From Prevotella sp. (GTDB lineage Bacteria > Bacteroidota > Bacteroidia > Bacteroidales > Bacteroidaceae), in contig JAHAZN010000035.1 in NCBI GenBank assembly GCA_018385335.1, positions 1 through 64,000 on the forward strand: a stretch of 64,000 nucleotides of DNA, read 5' to 3'. Shown piece after piece: positions 61,986 to 64,000 of this stretch. The notes beneath the pieces were generated by a model. The model was not told where the DNA came from, searched no databases, and was given only the letters and a program-made list of their open reading frames with translations. Each line of letters opens with the position of its first letter. Position 1 is the stretch's first letter. Both the position numbers and the translations under genes were made by a program.

Positions 61986-62491
61986 AAACAAAATACGCTA
62001 TCCTGCTCGCTCTCACCATCGTCTTTGCAATGAGTTGCTCCGTTTCATACAAATTTAATGGGGCAAGTATCGACTACTCAAAGACCAAGACGATACAAAT
62101 CAATGACTTCCCTATCAGATCAAGCTACGTATGGGGCCCCATGGCAAGCATCTTCAACAACCAACTGAAGGATATCTTTGCCAACCATACTAAACTCATA
62201 CAGGTAAGACGAAACGGAGATATGAAGATAGAGGGGGAAATAACACGCTACGAACAGAGAAACAAATCGGTATCGAGCGAAGGATATTCAGCGCAGACAG
62301 AACTCTCTATGACAGTCAACGTGAGGTTTACAAACAATAAAAACCACAGCGAAGACTTTGAAAGACAGTTTACTGCTGCTGCCACCTACGAGACAACACA
62401 ATCGCTCAACTCCGTTCAGGAGGAACTGGTAACACAAATGGTGAAGGAAATAACCGACCAGATATTCAACGCCACCGTGGCCAACTGGTAG
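61982..62491 (+). CDS. lptE: LptE-like LPS-assembly lipoprotein
   Basis: The 169-residue lipoprotein has a signal peptide (YAILLALTIVFAMSCSVSY) with the lipid Cys in AMSC. Then comes the alpha/beta LptE-like domain: YKFNGASIDYSKTKTIQIND and ITRYEQRNKSVSS are the motifs seen in Bacteroidota LptE. It should plug the LptD barrel for LPS insertion in the outer membrane. Its ATG overlaps the activator's TGA (ATGA). Next gene 53 bp downstream. Confidence 0.88.
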   Translation: MKTKYAILLALTIVFAMSCSVSYKFNGASIDYSKTKTIQINDFPIRSSYVWGPMASIFNNQLKDIFANHTKLIQVRRNGDMKIEGEITRYEQRNKSVSSEGYSAQTELSMTVNVRFTNNKNHSEDFERQFTAAATYETTQSLNSVQEELVTQMVKEITDQIFNATVANW

Positions 62492-62544
62492 GGGAATACA
62501 AAAAAAAAAAAGAATGCACTAACAAAGAAGATTAAACAGAAGAT

Positions 62545-63294
62545 ATGAATCTGTCAGCACTCATCAAGAACCCACAAAACTTAGATCGCGACTCTCTCTA
62601 TGAGTTGCGCTCATTGCTGGCACTCTATCCTTACTATCAGACAGCGCGACTGCTGATGCTGCAAAACCTCTATCTGTTGCACGATCCGATGTTCGACGAA
62701 GAGTTGCGAGCTGCTTCGGTATATATCACCAACAGAAAAGTGCTCTTCCAGATGGTGGAGGCCGCACATTACCAGCTTAGAAACAATAACACATCGATAG
62801 CAACAGCTCCTAAAAACGATAGCAACAGAACACTCACACTCATTGACAGCTTCCTTAAAACAATACCACAGGAGACCGAGGAAGAACACAATAGCCAAAA
62901 ACGGAAACCTACACCGGCCGACGCTACCGTAGATTATGTGGCATATCTGCTCGAATGTGACAACGAGGAGCAGCAAGAAGAAGAAAAAACTCCACTGCTA
63001 AAGGGACAACAACTCATTGATAATTTCATCCAAAACGATACCGGGAAAATCGTTCTCAACGACAATGTGGTATATCAACCGCAAATAGCTGAAGAAAATG
63101 AAAAAGATAGCGAAAATGACATAGAAGAAAGCTATTTTACAGAAACTTTAGCCCGAATTTATATCAAACAGGGCAGATATTCGAAGGCTTTAGAAATTAT
63201 TCAGCGATTAAGTTTGAATTATCCAAAAAAAAATGCTTACTTTGCAGACCAAATCCGTTTTTTGGAGAAATTGATAATAAATAACAACAAATAA
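62545..63294 (+). CDS. Hypothetical helical-repeat (TPR-like) protein
   Basis: The 249-residue protein has no signal peptide or membrane segment. The N-terminal ~90 residues are helical (SLYELRSLLALYPYYQTARL), the middle is acidic and low in complexity (ECDNEEQQEEEKTPLLKG), and the C-terminal ~50 residues form a TPR-like unit (ETLARIYIKQGRYSKALEII). It lies between lptE and secG, a neighbourhood I recall as common in Bacteroidota, so an adapter role in envelope biogenesis is possible. Function unknown. ATG start, 9 bp before secG. Confidence 0.8.
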   Translation: MNLSALIKNPQNLDRDSLYELRSLLALYPYYQTARLLMLQNLYLLHDPMFDEELRAASVYITNRKVLFQMVEAAHYQLRNNNTSIATAPKNDSNRTLTLIDSFLKTIPQETEEEHNSQKRKPTPADATVDYVAYLLECDNEEQQEEEKTPLLKGQQLIDNFIQNDTGKIVLNDNVVYQPQIAEENEKDSENDIEESYFTETLARIYIKQGRYSKALEIIQRLSLNYPKKNAYFADQIRFLEKLIINNNK

Positions 63295-63303
63295 AAAGTA
63301 AAA

Positions 63304-63681
63304 ATGTACACAATTTTAGTAATTCTTATTTGCATCGCATCTGCGCTGATGATTGCCATCGTACTCATCCAAGAGTCAAAAGGCGGCGGACTGGCATCAA
63401 GTTTCTCATCTTACAACCAGATTGGTGGCGTCCGTAAAACTACCAACTTCATTGAAAAAGCTACATGGGGACTGGCAATCGCTATGGTGGTCATTAGCAT
63501 TGCTACCGCTTACACCCTCCCTCAGGCTGCTTCTGGCTCGTCAGTGATGGAGAATGTAGAGAATCCCGTGACCAACCCCAACAATCTCCCAGGATTTGGC
63601 GCAAGCCAGCCCAAACAGGCTGCTCCTGCCAAAGCCAACGAGGCTCAGCAGGAACAGGCTCCTGCACAGCCTAACAACTAA
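63304..63681 (+). CDS. secG: Preprotein translocase subunit SecG
   Basis: Accessory inner-membrane subunit of the SecYEG channel. The 125-residue protein has two transmembrane helices (YTILVILICIASALMIAIVL and GLAIAMVVISIATAYTLP) separated by the conserved QESKGGGLASSFSSYNQIGG loop. A Pro/Ala/Gln-rich tail follows, as in Bacteroidota homologues. It is the last gene of the plus-strand run and is followed by a strong terminator. ATG start. Confidence 0.95.
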   Translation: MYTILVILICIASALMIAIVLIQESKGGGLASSFSSYNQIGGVRKTTNFIEKATWGLAIAMVVISIATAYTLPQAASGSSVMENVENPVTNPNNLPGFGASQPKQAAPAKANEAQQEQAPAQPNN

Positions 63682-63728
63682 TACAGAAAGTAGGAATGAT
63701 GTGATTTCCTTATTATTAGGAGAAAAAT

Positions 63729-63762
63729 AAAAAAGGAGAACGCTAAGTTCTCCTTTTTTATT
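63729..63762 (+). terminator. Intrinsic terminator after secG
   Basis: A perfect 13-bp stem (AAAAAAGGAGAAC with GTTCTCCTTTTTT) and the 5-nt loop GCTAA give a T-run on the plus strand. It is also A-rich on the other side, so it could serve the minus-strand gene at the right edge as well. Confidence 0.8.
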
Positions 63763-63845
63763 TTCTACAAATCCTTGATAAGCGACAAGAAATAAGCAAC
63801 ATCTGAGTCTTATCGTTCTTTCTCAAACACCAAACCACTACTTCC

Positions 63846-64000
63846 TCATAAGTTTGAGTCCTCTTCATTGACATAATCAACAGCTCTGTTGATATAATCA
63901 ATAAAGGGTTTAGTAGATTTCATACGCACAGCTATACGCTTGGCAAGGTCGCTACGCAATATATCCTGATCAGACAATGTGGCAACAAGACAGTAGCTCC
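63846..64000 (-). CDS. 3' end of an unidentified gene (partial)
   Basis: The minus strand is open from the right edge to a TGA at 63846-63848 and reads ...SDQDILRSDLAKRIAVRMKS, ending YINRAVDYVNEEDSNL. The peptide is helical and charged with normal codon use and ends about 85 bp from the secG terminator, so it looks like the true C-terminus of a real gene. Only ~51 residues are visible; I do not recognise the family. It was too short for the ORF track. Confidence 0.5.
   Translation of the reverse strand, partial: SYCLVATLSDQDILRSDLAKRIAVRMKSTKPFIDYINRAVDYVNEEDSNL

Overview
This window is chromosomal DNA from a member of the Bacteroidota, most likely a Prevotella/Segatella-like Bacteroidales. 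The organism call rests on the gene families and the Bacteroidota order of the F-type ATP synthase genes (D-C-hypothetical-B-E-F-H-A-G), on the -7 promoter element TAnnTTTG in front of many genes (sometimes with a -33 TTTC/CTTG box about 19-20 bp upstream), on the near absence of Shine-Dalgarno sequences, and on families such as DUF4494, DUF4837, DUF4922 and GH97. The genus is an inference; there is no rRNA gene in the window. I see no tRNA, rRNA, CRISPR array, intact insertion sequence or prophage.

Layout. 1-1.3 kb: 3' end of a family 2 glycoside hydrolase, ending at a strong bidirectional terminator. 1.3-8.6 kb (minus): complete F1Fo ATP synthase operon. 8.8-17.3 kb (minus): phosphofructokinase, a NhaD-type Na+/H+ antiporter and the complete nqrABCDEF operon for the Na+-pumping NADH:quinone oxidoreductase. 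Together these make a Na+/H+ energy module: Nqr exports Na+, the c subunit looks proton-type, and NhaD could interconvert the gradients. 17.4-28 kb: a TamB-like protein, a YggS/DUF4494 pair, a membrane-anchored pseudokinase, an aminotransferase with a LolC/E-type permease, and a LysM glucosaminidase. 28-33.8 kb: cytidine deaminase, endonuclease III, an envelope-stress-like cluster (small secreted protein, L,D-transpeptidase, ECF sigma factor, putative anti-sigma factor, Spy-like protein) and an Rpn/PD-(D/E)XK nuclease with an in-frame 12-bp tandem repeat. 33.9-38.8 kb (minus): phenylalanine/tyrosine operon (pheA, aminotransferase, DAHP synthase-chorismate mutase, prephenate dehydrogenase, EamA exporter).

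38.8-46.7 kb: polysaccharide and peptide degradation, with a GH51 arabinofuranosidase whose 5' end carries a candidate transcription attenuator, a non-coding repeat element, a TPR protein, a secreted C1 aminopeptidase and a CE1 esterase-GH97 fusion. 46.9-48.5 kb: a decayed outer-membrane beta-barrel pseudogene and an AT-rich, probably acquired acyltransferase. 48.7-56.4 kb: AEC carrier, FabK/NMO-like flavoprotein, a lipoprotein, and an AmpG-like transporter directly downstream of a 1275-residue fusion of glycosyltransferase, HIT-like (DUF4922) and SpoIID domains. 56.6-63.7 kb (plus): tightly packed rlmN-DUF4837-pdxA-flippase, then a sigma-54 activator-lptE-hypothetical-secG run ending at a strong terminator. 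The right edge holds the last codons of a minus-strand gene.

The best candidates for undescribed biology are the GT2-DUF4922-SpoIID/AmpG pair, the GH51 leader with mutually exclusive hairpins, and the membrane pseudokinase. All ORF-track starts that were TTG/GTG or lay upstream of a promoter box were re-examined; where I moved a start, the reason is in the entry.
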